This document shows positions 55,600 to 64,000 of a stretch of DNA of 64,000 bases, one piece after another. The notes beneath the pieces were generated by a model. It saw nothing but the letters and a program-made list of their open reading frames with translations. It did not search any database and was not told where the DNA came from. The position numbers and the translations under genes are program-made. The DNA is from Hanleya hanleyi. Lineage: Eukaryota; Mollusca; Polyplacophora; Lepidopleurida; Hanleyidae. Within the stretch, counting starts at the first letter, position 1; each line of letters starts with the position of its first letter. The DNA lies in assembly GCA_036873755.1 (NCBI GenBank), contig JAVTVY010008181.1, positions 310,001-374,000 of the forward strand, read 5' to 3'.

Positions 55600-58140
55600 A
55601 ATATGCTTGCTGGTCTAGGTGGGCCACTAGTGGTCCGATGGAGTCGAGTGAGGTATCAAAGTGAAGCATTCGTGAAGGGGCATCTGATGGGCTGGGTGTA
55701 GGGTTGAAATATCGGTATTCTGCGCATACGCGGTGGCCAAAGGTTATGGAAATAGACGTTTTGGAGCTAGGGGAGCCCCTAATGGTCCAATGGGGTCATA
55801 TGAGGTATCAATGTGAAGCATTCGTGAAGGGGCATCTGACTGGACTAGCGGCTCGGGCATTGTCACCATTCTGCGCATGCGCAGACAGGGAATTGTGGGA
55901 AACGGGTATGGAAATAGACGTTTTGGGATGTAGGGGAGCCCTTAATGACCCGATGGAGTCGTATGAGGTATCAATGTGAAGCCTATGTGAGGGGGCATCT
56001 CACTGGACTAGTGGCTCGAGCGTTGCCACCATTCTACGCATGCGCAGACAGGGAATTGTGGGAAAAGGGTATGGAAATAGACGTTTTGGGATCTAGGGGA
56101 GCCCCTAATGGGCCGATGGAGTTGTATGAGGTATCAATGTGAAGCCTATGTGAAGGGGCATCTAGTCATGGGTGGGTGCATGTAAAACTTTCTCCAGAAA
56201 AAAAGCGGAACACGGACTTTACTCCTAAAATAGGGGAAAACACCTATCAACCCTAGCCAAAAGGGCTAATATTGGTCCCCGGGCTTATCGGGGCCTGCCT
56301 ATCAAGTCAATGGGGTGGGTGCATGTAAAAATTTCTTCAGAAAAAAGCGGAACTCGGACTTTACCCCTACAATAGGGGTCTGTATTATACAACATACGGG
56401 AAAATGCCGGTATGGGGTATGGGGATGGTCAAATTTTTTTTTCGTGGGCTTTACTATGGCTTGTGGGGTGGCGTTTTTCTCGTCTCGCCAAGAAAATGAC
56501 AATGGGAAGGGTACCGGAGCGAATCGGTGGAATTTTTTGAAAAAGTCACCGAGGTCTGTATATAGGCCTATAGGCTGGCTATATGGGGGTATAGGACCAT
56601 CCTGGGAAACCTACTTCTCGACATTTGCGGTATAGGTTGTGGGGTCTCGTTTTCTTAGTCTCGTCAAGACAAACATGATAGGAAGCGTCGCGGAGCGAAT
56701 CGTTGAAATTTTTGGAAAAAGTTCAGGGAGACCCATATAGTCCCATACTAGGAGTATAGGTCCGATGTTTGTCCCACTGGGAAACCTACTTCTATACATT
56801 TGCGGTATGGTTGTTTGGATTTGTTTTCTTAGTCTCGTCAAGACAAACATGATAGGAAGTGTCCCGGCACGAAACGGTGAAATTTTTGAAAAACGGTCGA
56901 GGTCTGTATATAGCCCCATATAGACCCATATACGGGTTATGGAGGTATAGGTCCAATGTTTGTCCCACTGGGAAACCTACTTCTATACATTTGCGGTATG
57001 GTTGTTTGGATTTGTTTTCTTAGTCTCGTCAAGACAAATATGATAGGAAGTGTCCCGGCACGAAACGGTGAAATTTTTTAAAAATGTTCGAGATCTGTCT
57101 ATAGCCCCATATAGACCCATATACTGGGCTATAAGCCCAATGTATGTATAAATCCATACTGGGTGGACGTGTTGGAGTCTAGGTGAGTCCCTGGTGGTCC
57201 AATGGTGTCGTATGAGGTCTTATTTTGAAGCTCTCATGCAGGAGCACTTGACTACACTAATGGTTCGTACGTTGTCAATATTCTGCGCATGCGCAGCCTG
57301 GCCGTAGTATAGAAAGCAGGCATTTTTGGGGGTGTGTGGGTGTGTTTGGGTTAGAGATGGGCTATTCACGGTTCGAATGGGTCGTGTGAGGTATCAATGT
57401 GAAGCATATGTAATGGAGCATCTGATGGCGTGGATGTGGGGTAGAAATATGGTCATTCTGTGCATGCGTGGTAGCCAAAGAGTGAGTGAGTGAGTGAGTG
57501 AGGTGTGCACAACGCCCGTGAGGCGTCCCCAACGCCCGTCTTAACGCATGGACGCACCAACGACGGTGAGTGAGTGAGTGAGTGAATGGGATCCGACTGG
57601 ACTAATGTAACGACCGTTTTCATCATTTTGCACATGCGCAGTCTGGCCGTAGTATAGAAAGCAGGCATTTTGGGGTGTGTGTGTGGGTGTGTTTGGGTTA
57701 GAGATGGGCTATTCACGGTTCGAATGGGTCGTGTGAGGTATCAATGTGAAGCATATGTAATGGAGCATCTGATCGCGTGGATGTGGGGTAGAAATATGGT
57801 CATTCTGCGCATGCGCGGTAGCCAATGAGTGAGTGAGTGAGTGAGTGAGTGAGTGAGTGAGTCGTGCACAACGCCCGTGAGGCGTCCCCAACGCCCGTCT
57901 TAACGCATGGGCGCACTAACGACGGTGAGTGAGTGAGTGAGTGAGTGGGATCCGACTGGGCTAATGTAACGACCGTTTTCATCATTTTGCGCATGTGCAG
58001 TCTGGCCGTAGTATAGAAAGCAGGCATTTTGGGGATATGGCCCAAGATGTCTCGGAGTTTACCGAAGAGTCATGGAGATGCCCGAAGAGTCACGGAGGCA
58101 CCCGAAAAGACACGGAGTTTGCCGAAGGGAAGGTATTTGG
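55600..58140 (+). repeat. Left-arm modules of palindrome 2
   Basis: GACGTTTTGGGATCTAGGGG units with GCGCATGCGCAGACAGGGAA (55600-56160), a 180-bp unit (56190-56400), the array (56400-57150), modules with GGCATTTTGGGG (57160-58030), GAGT microsatellites (57478-57503 and 57826-57863) and the CTCCGTG-type minisatellite (58045-58135). CRE sites of palindrome 1 are not evident here. Confidence 0.8.
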
Positions 58141-58194
58141 TGTAGAGAGTGACCATCCTTGGTCCGTATGCGTAGTGTGAGGTGTCATCTTGTA

Positions 58195-58375
58195 GCAACG
58201 CCCGCCAACGCCAAGCTTAACGCTTCAACGCCCTGGTGAAATAGCTCAGAAGTTCTGATTTTCTAGATATTCCATGGAATTGTCACTAATTCTTCGAAAT
58301 GCAGTGACGCCCGTCAACGATCGTAGTTACGCCTTAACACTCTAACATGACGCCTTGACGCCGTGATATAGACCG
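58195..58375. repeat. Scattered AACGCC(CGTC) words, downstream of the minus C2H2 gene
   Basis: AACGCCCG, TTAACGC and CAACGCC recur irregularly, with CGTGATATAGACCGGAGAGA at the end. Mirrored at 61660-61840, and similar words fill 59248-59450 and 60590-60735 on the other side of the genes. Confidence 0.7.
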
Positions 58376-58379
58376 GAGA

Positions 58380-58637
58380 GAGAACAACAACAAGGATGAC
58401 ACATGAGAGAACAACAACAACAAGAAGTTTTTTCATATAGTTTATTTTCCCCAACGTTACAACATACCCACGCTGGGGGAGCCGCGTTGGGTATGTTTAC
58501 AACTCAAGAAAACTCTTGTCCAATCAGAGGCCGCCATTTGGCGCTGCATCTGTTATATTCCTTCTTGTCCGTTAGATGTATTTTCGGCTGCTCTTGTCTG
58601 TCGCCATTTCAGAAATTCCATCTTTGCTCGCTGTGAC
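58380..58637 (-). terminator. 3' UTR and poly(A) region of the minus one-finger C2H2 gene
   Basis: The minus strand carries AATAAA (58441-58446), then a TTGTTGTTGTTGTT tract beyond it. It is homologous to 37571-37832 and 61384-61660. Confidence 0.75.
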
Positions 58638-59189
58638 CTAAGCGTCGTCGGGCAGGCCTGGATATTCTTCGGGCAGCATGTCCTGAAACAGTTGTTTGCG
58701 CATTCTGATCGCATTTTCCAGGGCCTCGGTGGGTGGTAGCCCCATAGCCTCTTCCAAGTGACGCTTGGTCTTCATGATGGACCTGTGCGTGGGATCGCCT
58801 TTCATTTCAAGCGGTAGTAAGGTATACTGTTCATAGATCGCCATGGCTGTTTTCCTGATGCGGGGGCGCATTTGGGTGTACGCCTGCTGTAAATTATCCT
58901 CTCCGGCGTCCTCGATCGCTGCAGCGTATGTATTGATAACTGCTGTCACAATACGATCCCAGAAGGTAGGTTCTGCATCACTTTCCACGGCCGAAGGCTG
59001 ACTATCTGAGGTCAAGCTCTCCGTATCACTAGATAGACTCTCAGCAATCTCTGTTTCGGTATCAGTCGATACACTCTCAGCAGTCTCTGTATCAGCATCC
59101 GCCTCAATCCCATGTATATTTTTCTGGTGTCGCATCATATCGTAATGTCTGGTGAACGTGCGTTCGCACTCAGAGCAAGTATAAGCCAT
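58638..59189 (-). CDS. One-finger C2H2 protein, minus-arm copy
   Basis: I start at the methionine at 59187-59189 because the upstream in-frame one (59261) lies before the TATA box. The protein has 183 residues. A C2H2 finger occupies residues 5-26 (C5, C8, H21, H26). An acidic Ser/Thr/Glu/Asp-rich linker follows. The C-terminal helical domain has FWDRIV, MRPRIRKTAMAIYEQY, GDPTHRSIMKTKRHLEEAMG and RKQLFQDMLPEEYPGLPDDA. The gene is intronless, with a TATA box and conserved 3' UTR. It pairs with 60811-61383 in the other arm. It is probably a DNA-binding protein of the element (inference). I do not recognise a named family. Confidence 0.75.
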   Translation of the reverse strand: MAYTCSECERTFTRHYDMMRHQKNIHGIEADADTETAESVSTDTETEIAESLSSDTESLTSDSQPSAVESDAEPTFWDRIVTAVINTYAAAIEDAGEDNLQQAYTQMRPRIRKTAMAIYEQYTLLPLEMKGDPTHRSIMKTKRHLEEAMGLPPTEALENAIRMRKQLFQDMLPEEYPGLPDDA

Positions 59190-59235
59190 GTTGACGGTTG
59201 AACGTCGACTGTGCGTGTTTTTGAAAATACGCTTG

Positions 59236-59243
59236 CTTTTATA
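59236..59243 (-). promoter_or_regulatory. TATA box of the minus one-finger gene
   Basis: TATAAAAG on the minus strand, 47-54 bp before the chosen ATG, followed by GCACAGTCGACGTTC. Same layout as the plus copy. Confidence 0.65.
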
Positions 59244-59437
59244 GACAGTAACGCCCATCAACGCTTAGCTTAACGCTTCAACGGCCTGGTGAATTAGCTC
59301 AGAAGCTCTGATTTCCATGGAATTGACACCAATTCATCGAAATGCAGCGACGCCCGTCAACGCCCGTCGTTACGCCTTAACGCCCGTCTCAACGCCTTAA
59401 CGCCCGTCCCAACGCCTTAACACACTTTCTTAACGCT

Positions 59438-59698
59438 TTAACGTCGTTTAATGATGCGTTCGAACAAATGTTTCTTTTGTGCTATTGCTCTGACATACGC
59501 TGCTTTCCAGTTCATGCCCGAGGTTTTCAACATCGACGCTGTTCTTTCAATTTCCATATGGACTGGGTCCTTATCCAACAATTTCATATGGGTCACGAGG
59601 TCGACATACCGCTGACATAAAGCCCGTCGTACTCTGGGTGCCAATTCGACCAATACATAAGGACTGATGAGGGACACATGTTCATTCTTATATGTACA
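59438..59698 (-). CDS. Short helical paralogue, minus-arm copy (start unclear)
   Basis: The supported frame reads TYKNEHVSLISPYVLVELAP, then RVRRALCQRYVDLVTHMKLL, DKDPVHMEIERTASML, GMNWKAAYVRAIAQKKHLFE. Residue pattern and spacing match the helical domain of the one-finger gene (PR-R, Y, DP-H--I--T, A---AI---K-LF). Upstream the frame runs into a CA microsatellite and no sensible ATG precedes it, so a spliced or non-ATG start, or a truncated relic, must be considered. Confidence 0.55.
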   Translation of the reverse strand, partial: CTYKNEHVSLISPYVLVELAPRVRRALCQRYVDLVTHMKLLDKDPVHMEIERTASMLKTSGMNWKAAYVRAIAQKKHLFERIIKRR

Positions 59699-59733
59699 GA
59701 CACCACCACCAACACCACCACCACACACTACCA

Positions 59734-59772
<39 letters not shown>

Positions 59773-59860
59773 ATCACCACCACATTCCACCACCACCACC
59801 ACCGCCGCCACCATCGGGCGTTGACGGGCGTCAACGCCCGGTGGTGGTGGTGGGAGCTTC
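59699..59860. repeat. CACCAC and CA microsatellite left of the core
   Basis: CACCACCAACACCACCACCA, then a CA run (59737-59771), then CACCACCACCACCACCGCC and a GGGCGTTGACGGGCGTCAAC hairpin near 59817. The CA run is longer than its mirror in the right arm. Confidence 0.85.
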
Positions 59861-60170
59861 CGTGTGGCAGAGCTCTGGGATCGGAGCTCTTGGAGCTCAA
59901 AGCGTGTGAAGCTCAGAGCTCGGAAGTGACATTTGCCTATGACCTCTGTGAGGTCACTTCCGCTTCCGTTCACGTGACCGGAACTGACCTTTGACCCCTG
60001 CGCGCGCTAACAATACCGGATAAAAATTGCTCGCAGGGGTCAAAGGTCAGTTCCGGTCACGTGAACGGAAGCGGAAGTGACCTCACAGAGGTCATAGGCA
60101 AATGTCACTTCCGAGCTCTGAGCTTCACACGCTTTGAGCTCCAAGGGCTCCGATCCAAGAGCTCTGCCAC
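59861..60170. promoter_or_regulatory. Core of palindrome 2, possible divergent control region
   Basis: Near-perfect inverted halves around the loop 60003-60031 (GCTAACAATACCGGATAAAA). Half-sites include TGACCTTTGACCCC, AAGTGACCTCACAGAGGTCA, CGGAAGCGGAAGTG and CACGTGA. It is homologous to the core of palindrome 1. Genes point away from it on both sides. Function is inferred from position and motifs. Confidence 0.6.
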
Positions 60171-60324
60171 ACGGAAGCTCCCACCACCACCACCGGGCGT
60201 TGACGCCCGTCAACGCCCGATGGTGGCGGCGGTGGTGGTGGTGGTGGAATGTGGTGGTGATGGTGTGTGTGTGTGTGTGTGTGTGGTGGTATTGTGTGGT
60301 GGTGGTGTTGGTGGTGGTGTCTGT
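60171..60324. repeat. CCACCA, hairpin and TG microsatellite right of the core
   Basis: Mirror of 59699-59860 with a shorter TG run (60264-60285). Confidence 0.85.
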
Positions 60325-60582
60325 ACATATAAGAATGAACATGTGTCCCTCATCAGCCCTTATGTATTGGTCGAATTGGCACCCAGACTACGACGGGCTT
60401 TACGTCAGCGGTATGTCGACCTCGTGACCCATATGAAATTGTTGGATAAGGACCCAGTCCATATGGAAATTGAAAGAACAGCGTCGATGTTGAAAACCTC
60501 GGGCATGAACTGGAAAGCAGCGTATGTCAGAGCAATAGCACAAAAGAAACATTTGTTCGAACGCATCATTAAACGACGTTAA
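60325..60582 (+). CDS. Short helical paralogue, plus-arm copy (start unclear)
   Basis: Same protein as the minus copy with small changes (RLRRALRQRY against RVRRALCQRY). Here the frame stays open through the TG run back to 60061, giving a 173-codon frame from the core. In the minus arm the same path is out of frame. The upstream residues (Val/Cys/Gly runs) are unlikely to be genuine protein. Confidence 0.55.
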   Translation, partial: TYKNEHVSLISPYVLVELAPRLRRALRQRYVDLVTHMKLLDKDPVHMEIERTASMLKTSGMNWKAAYVRAIAQKKHLFERIIKRR

Positions 60583-60589
60583 AGCGTTA

Positions 60590-60735
60590 AGAAAGTGTGT
60601 TTAGGCGTTGAGACGGGCGTTAAGGCGTAACGACGGGCGTTGACGGGCGTCGCTGCATTTCGATGAATTGGTGTCAATTCCATGGAAATCAGAGCTTCTG
60701 AGCTAATTCACCAGGCCGTTGAAGCGTTAAGCTAA
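60590..60735. repeat. AACGCC/GGCGTT word cluster between the plus-arm genes
   Basis: GGCGTTGAGACGGGCGTTAA and GTAACGACGGGCGTTGACGG, then GAATTGGTGTCAATTCCATG. Mirror of 59248-59435. Confidence 0.7.
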
Positions 60736-60756
60736 GCATTGATGGGAGTTACTGTC

Positions 60757-60764
60757 TATAAAAG
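60757..60764 (+). promoter_or_regulatory. TATA box of the plus one-finger gene
   Basis: TATAAAAG, 47-54 bp before the ATG at 60811. CACAGTCGA begins 30 bp after the TATA start, where a start site would be expected. Confidence 0.65.
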
Positions 60765-60810
60765 CAAGCGTATTTCCAAAAACACGCACAGTCGACGTTC
60801 AACCGTCAAC

Positions 60811-61383
60811 ATGGCTTATACTTGCTCTGAGTGCGAACGCACGTTCACCAGACATTACGATATGATGCGACACCAGAAAAATATACATGGGATTGAAGAC
60901 TCCGAGGAGTCCGTTGAGGCGGATGCTGATACAGAGATTGCTGTGAGTGTATCGACTGATACCGAAACAGAGATTGCTGAGAGTCTATCTAGTGATACGG
61001 AGAGCTTGACCTCAGATAGTCAGCCTATGGCCGTGGAAAGTGATGCAGAACCTACCTTCTGGGATCGTATTGTGACAGCAGCTATCAATACATACGCTGC
61101 AGCGATCGAGGACGCCGGAGAGGATCATTTACAGCAGGCGTACACCCAAATGCGCCCCCGCATCAGGAAAACAGCCATGGCGATCTATGAACAGTATACC
61201 TTACTACCGCTTGAAATGAAAGGCGATCCCACGCACAGGTCCTTCATGAAGACCAAGCGTCACTTGGAAGAGGCTATGGGACTACCACCCACCGAGGCCC
61301 TGGAAAATGCGATCGGAATGCGCAAACAACTGTTTCAGGACATGCTGCCCGAAGAATATCCAGGCCTGCCCGACGACGCTTAG
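60811..61383 (+). CDS. One-finger C2H2 protein, plus-arm copy
   Basis: The protein has 190 residues. The finger is at residues 5-26 (MAYTCSECERTF, then RHQKNIH). An acidic linker follows, 7 residues longer than in the minus copy (extra DSEESVE-type segment). The helical C-terminal domain matches it with a handful of substitutions (for example RSFMKTK against RSIMKTK, IGMRKQ against IRMRKQ). The reading frame is intact in both arms although surrounding repeats differ by indels, which hints at selection or recent origin. I start at 60811 because the earlier methionine (60739) is upstream of the TATA box. Function unknown. Confidence 0.75.
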   Translation: MAYTCSECERTFTRHYDMMRHQKNIHGIEDSEESVEADADTEIAVSVSTDTETEIAESLSSDTESLTSDSQPMAVESDAEPTFWDRIVTAAINTYAAAIEDAGEDHLQQAYTQMRPRIRKTAMAIYEQYTLLPLEMKGDPTHRSFMKTKRHLEEAMGLPPTEALENAIGMRKQLFQDMLPEEYPGLPDDA

Positions 61384-61660
61384 GTCACAGCGAGCAAAGA
61401 TGGAATTTCTGAAATGGCGACAGACAAGAGCAGCCGAAAATACATCTAACGGACAAGAAGGAATATAACAGATGCAGCGCCAAATGGCGGCCTCTGATTG
61501 GACAAGAGTTTTCTTGAGTTGCAAACATACCCAACGCGGCTCCCCCAGCGTGGGTATGTTGTAACGTTGGGGAAAATAGACTATATGAAAAAAACTTCTT
61601 GTTGTTGTTGTTCTCTCATGTGTCACCCTTGTTGTTGTTCTCTCTCCGGTCTATATCACG
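61384..61660 (+). terminator. 3' UTR of the plus one-finger gene, altered poly(A) signal
   Basis: Homologous to the minus-copy UTR, but the AATAAA equivalent reads AATAGA (about 61575). The downstream TTGTTGTTGTTGTTC tract is kept. Confidence 0.65.
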
Positions 61661-63930
61661 GCGTCAAGGCGTCATGTGAGAGCGTTAAGACGTAACTACG
61701 AGCGTTGACGGGCGTCACTGCATTTCGAAGAATTAGTGACAATTCCATGGAATATCTAGAAAATCAGAACTTCTGAGCTATTTCACCAGGGCGTTGAAGC
61801 GTTAAGCTTGGCGTTGGCGGGCGTTGCTACAAGATGACAGCTCACACTACGCATACGGACCAAGGATGGTCCCTCTCTACACCAAATACCTTCCCTTCGG
61901 CAAACTCCGTGTCTTTTCGGGTGCCTCCGTGACTCCTCGGGCATCTCCGTGACTCTTCGGTAAACTCCGGGACATCTTGGGCCATATCCCCAAAATGCCT
62001 GCTTTCTATACTACGGCCCACTCACTCACTCACTCACTCACCGTCGTTAGTGCGTCCATGCGTTAAGACGGGCGTTGGGGACGCCTCACGGGCGTTGTGC
62101 ACGCCTCACTCACTCACTCACTCACTCACTCACCTTCGTTGGTGCGTCCATGCGTTAAGACGGGCGCTGGGGACGCCTCACGGGCGTTGTGCATGCCTCA
62201 CTCACTCACTCACTCACTCACTCATTGGCTACCGCGCATACGCAGAATGACCATATTTCTACCCCACATCCACGCCCATCAGATGCTCCATTACATATGC
62301 TTCACATTGATACCTCACACGACCCATTCGAACCGTGAATAGCCCATCTCTAACCCAAACACACCCACACACACCCCCAAAAATGCCTGCTTTCTATACT
62401 ACGGCCAGGCTGCGCATGCGCAGAATATTGACAACGTACGAACCATTAGTGTAGTCAAGTGCTCCTGCATGAGAGCTTCAAAATAAGACCTCATACGACA
62501 CCATTGGACCACCAGGGACTCACCTAGACTCCAACACGTCCACCCAGTATGGATTTATACATACATTGGGCTTATAGCCCAGTATATGGGTCTATATGGG
62601 GCTATAGACAGACCTCGAACTTTTTTCAAAAATTTCACCGTTTCGTGCCGGGACACTTCCTATCATATTTGTCTTGACGAGATTAAGAAAACAAATCCAA
62701 ACAACCATACCGCAAATGTATAGAAGTAGGTTTCCCAGTGGGACAAACATTGGACCAATACCTCCAAAAACCCGTATATGGGTCTATATGGGGCTATATA
62801 CAGACCTCGACCATTTTTGAAAAATTTCACCGTTTCGTGCCGGGACACTTCCTATCATGTTTGTCTTGACGAGACTAAAAAAACAAATCCAAACAACCAT
62901 ACCGCAAATGTCTAGAAGTAGGTTTCCCAGTGGGACAAACATTGGTCCTATACCCCTAGTATGGGACTATATGGGTCTCCCTGAACTTTTTCCAAAAATT
63001 TCAACGATTCGCTCCGCGACACTTCCCATCATGTTTGTCTTGACGAGACTAAGAAAACGAGACCCCACAACCTATACCGCAAATGTCGAAAAGTAGGTTT
63101 CCCAGGATGGTCCTATACCCCCATATAGCCAGCCTATAGGCCTATATACAGACCTCGGTGACTTTTTCCAAAAATTCCACCGATTCGCTCCGGTACCCTT
63201 CCCATTGTCATTTTCTTGGCGAGACGAGAAAAACGCCACCCCACAAGCCATAGTAAAGCCCACGAAAAAAAAAATTGACCATCCCCATACCCCATACCGG
63301 CATTTTCCCCTATATTGTATAATACAGACCCCTATTGTAGGGGTAAAGTCCGAGTTCCGCTTTTTTTCTGAAGAAATTTTTACATGCACCCACCCCATTG
63401 ACTTGATAGGCAGACCCCGATAAGCCCGGGGACCAATATTAGCCCTTTTGGCTAGGGTTGATAGGTGTTTTCCCCTATTTTAGGAGTAAAGTCCGTGCTC
63501 CGCTTTTTTTCTGGAGAAAATTTTACATGCACCCACCCATGACTAGATGTCCCTTCACATAGGCTTCACATTGATACCTCATACAACTCCATCGGCCCAT
63601 TAGGGGCTCCCCTAGATCCCAAAACGTCTATTTCCATATCCTTTACCCACAATTCCCTGTCTGCGCATGCGCAGAATGGTGACAACGCCCGAGCCGCTAG
63701 TCCAGTCAGATGCCCCTTCACGAATGCTTCACATTGATACCTCATATGACCCCATTGGACCATTAGGGGCTCCCCTAGCTCCAAAACGTCTATTTCCATA
63801 CCCTTTGGCCACCGCGCATGCGCAGAATGCCGATATTTCAACCCCACAGCCAGCCCATCAGATGCCCCTTCACGAATGCTTCACTTTGATACCTCACTCG
63901 ACTCCATCGGACCACTAGTGGCCCACCTAG
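61661..63930 (-). repeat. Right-arm modules of palindrome 2
   Basis: Mirror of the left arm: AACGCC words (61661-61840), CTCCGTG-type minisatellite (61885-61985), CACTCA microsatellites (62020-62041, 62105-62133, 62197-62225), GGCATTTTTGGGG-type modules, the array (62590-63300), a 180-bp unit (63310-63530) and outer units with TGCGCATGCGCAG (near 63661 and 63814). Confidence 0.8.
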
Positions 63931-63965
63931 ACCAGCAAGCATATTGACGCTCTTTTTTGGGGTAC

Positions 63966-64000
63966 CCGAAATGGTAAATATTTCGGGAACCAGGAACAGG
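63966..64000. repeat. Outer hairpin of palindrome 2 at the window end
   Basis: CCCGAAATGG/TATTTCGGG forms an 8-bp stem hairpin, mirrored at about 55558-55582. The element may continue beyond the window. Confidence 0.7.

Larger units (their letters stand above)
55545..64000. mobile_element. Giant palindrome 2, carrying mirrored genes
   Basis: The left arm starts near CCTGTTCCTGGTTCCCGAAA and the window's last bases are its reverse complement, so the right arm may run off the window. The halves meet at a loop at 60003-60031. A hairpin CCCGAAAT/ATTTCGGG lies at each outer end. The arms carry the module set of palindrome 1, plus GAGT/ACTC microsatellites and two genes per arm. The arms differ by small indels and substitutions. 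Confidence 0.88.

Noticed and set aside
55545..64000. Palindrome as a pure assembly artefact
   Set aside because: Arms differ by indels, substitutions, a lost poly(A) signal and microsatellite length, and a second palindrome of the family is present; long reads would still settle it.

Overview
This window looks like marine gastropod mollusc DNA, possibly abalone-like. The best taxonomic clue is the SINE tail near 13870, 29755 and 54190, which reads GTCGTGATATGACTGAAA and ends in CACTCA repeats. I remember this tail from abalone and related snails, but I could not search for it. The protein-coding content is small. There is one clear cellular gene, the large 3' exon of mitochondrial sulfite oxidase (24215-25701, +). 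Almost everything else is nested mobile elements, minisatellites and old repeats.

Layout. 85-4065 is a Penelope-like retroelement with inverted terminal arms. It is split by a Helentron/HINE-like element (1049-2680), and one arm is interrupted by a 398-bp MITE whose empty site survives in the other arm. 4066-13272 is mostly anonymous with three foldback elements. 13273-13927 holds a tRNA-headed SINE and a 5S rRNA-headed SINE. 14630-22660 holds minisatellite arrays, an exact 188-bp tandem array, a hairpin and a TIR element. 24215-25701 is SUOX. 28970-30952 is a second, inverted copy of the HINE-like element carrying a SINE with a clean target duplication. 32326-33535 is a 157-bp array. 48360-54110 holds two broken LINEs; the first is split by a 2.73-kb long-TIR transposon with an AACAT target duplication.

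The most unusual content is two very large palindromes built from one set of modules: 39925-47888 (centre near 44337) and 55545 to the window end (centre near 60017), plus a direct partial arm copy at 34127-37400. Their arms carry E-box blocks, 165-170 bp arrays, modules rich in NRF-1-like and CRE-like sites, TG and CCA microsatellites, and a shared core of about 250 bp. In the second palindrome each arm carries the same two intronless genes, pointing outward from the core: a short helical protein fragment and a one-finger C2H2 protein with the same helical domain. A related five-finger C2H2 gene, frameshifted, lies at 37919-39048. It shares the C-terminal tail, 3' UTR and promoter layout of the other gene but has a different body.

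I read the palindromes as a foldback-like cargo-carrying mobile element, or the remnant of a larger DNA element, that is not obviously any named superfamily. That is inference. The inverted structure, the paired genes and the shared modules are read directly from the sequence.
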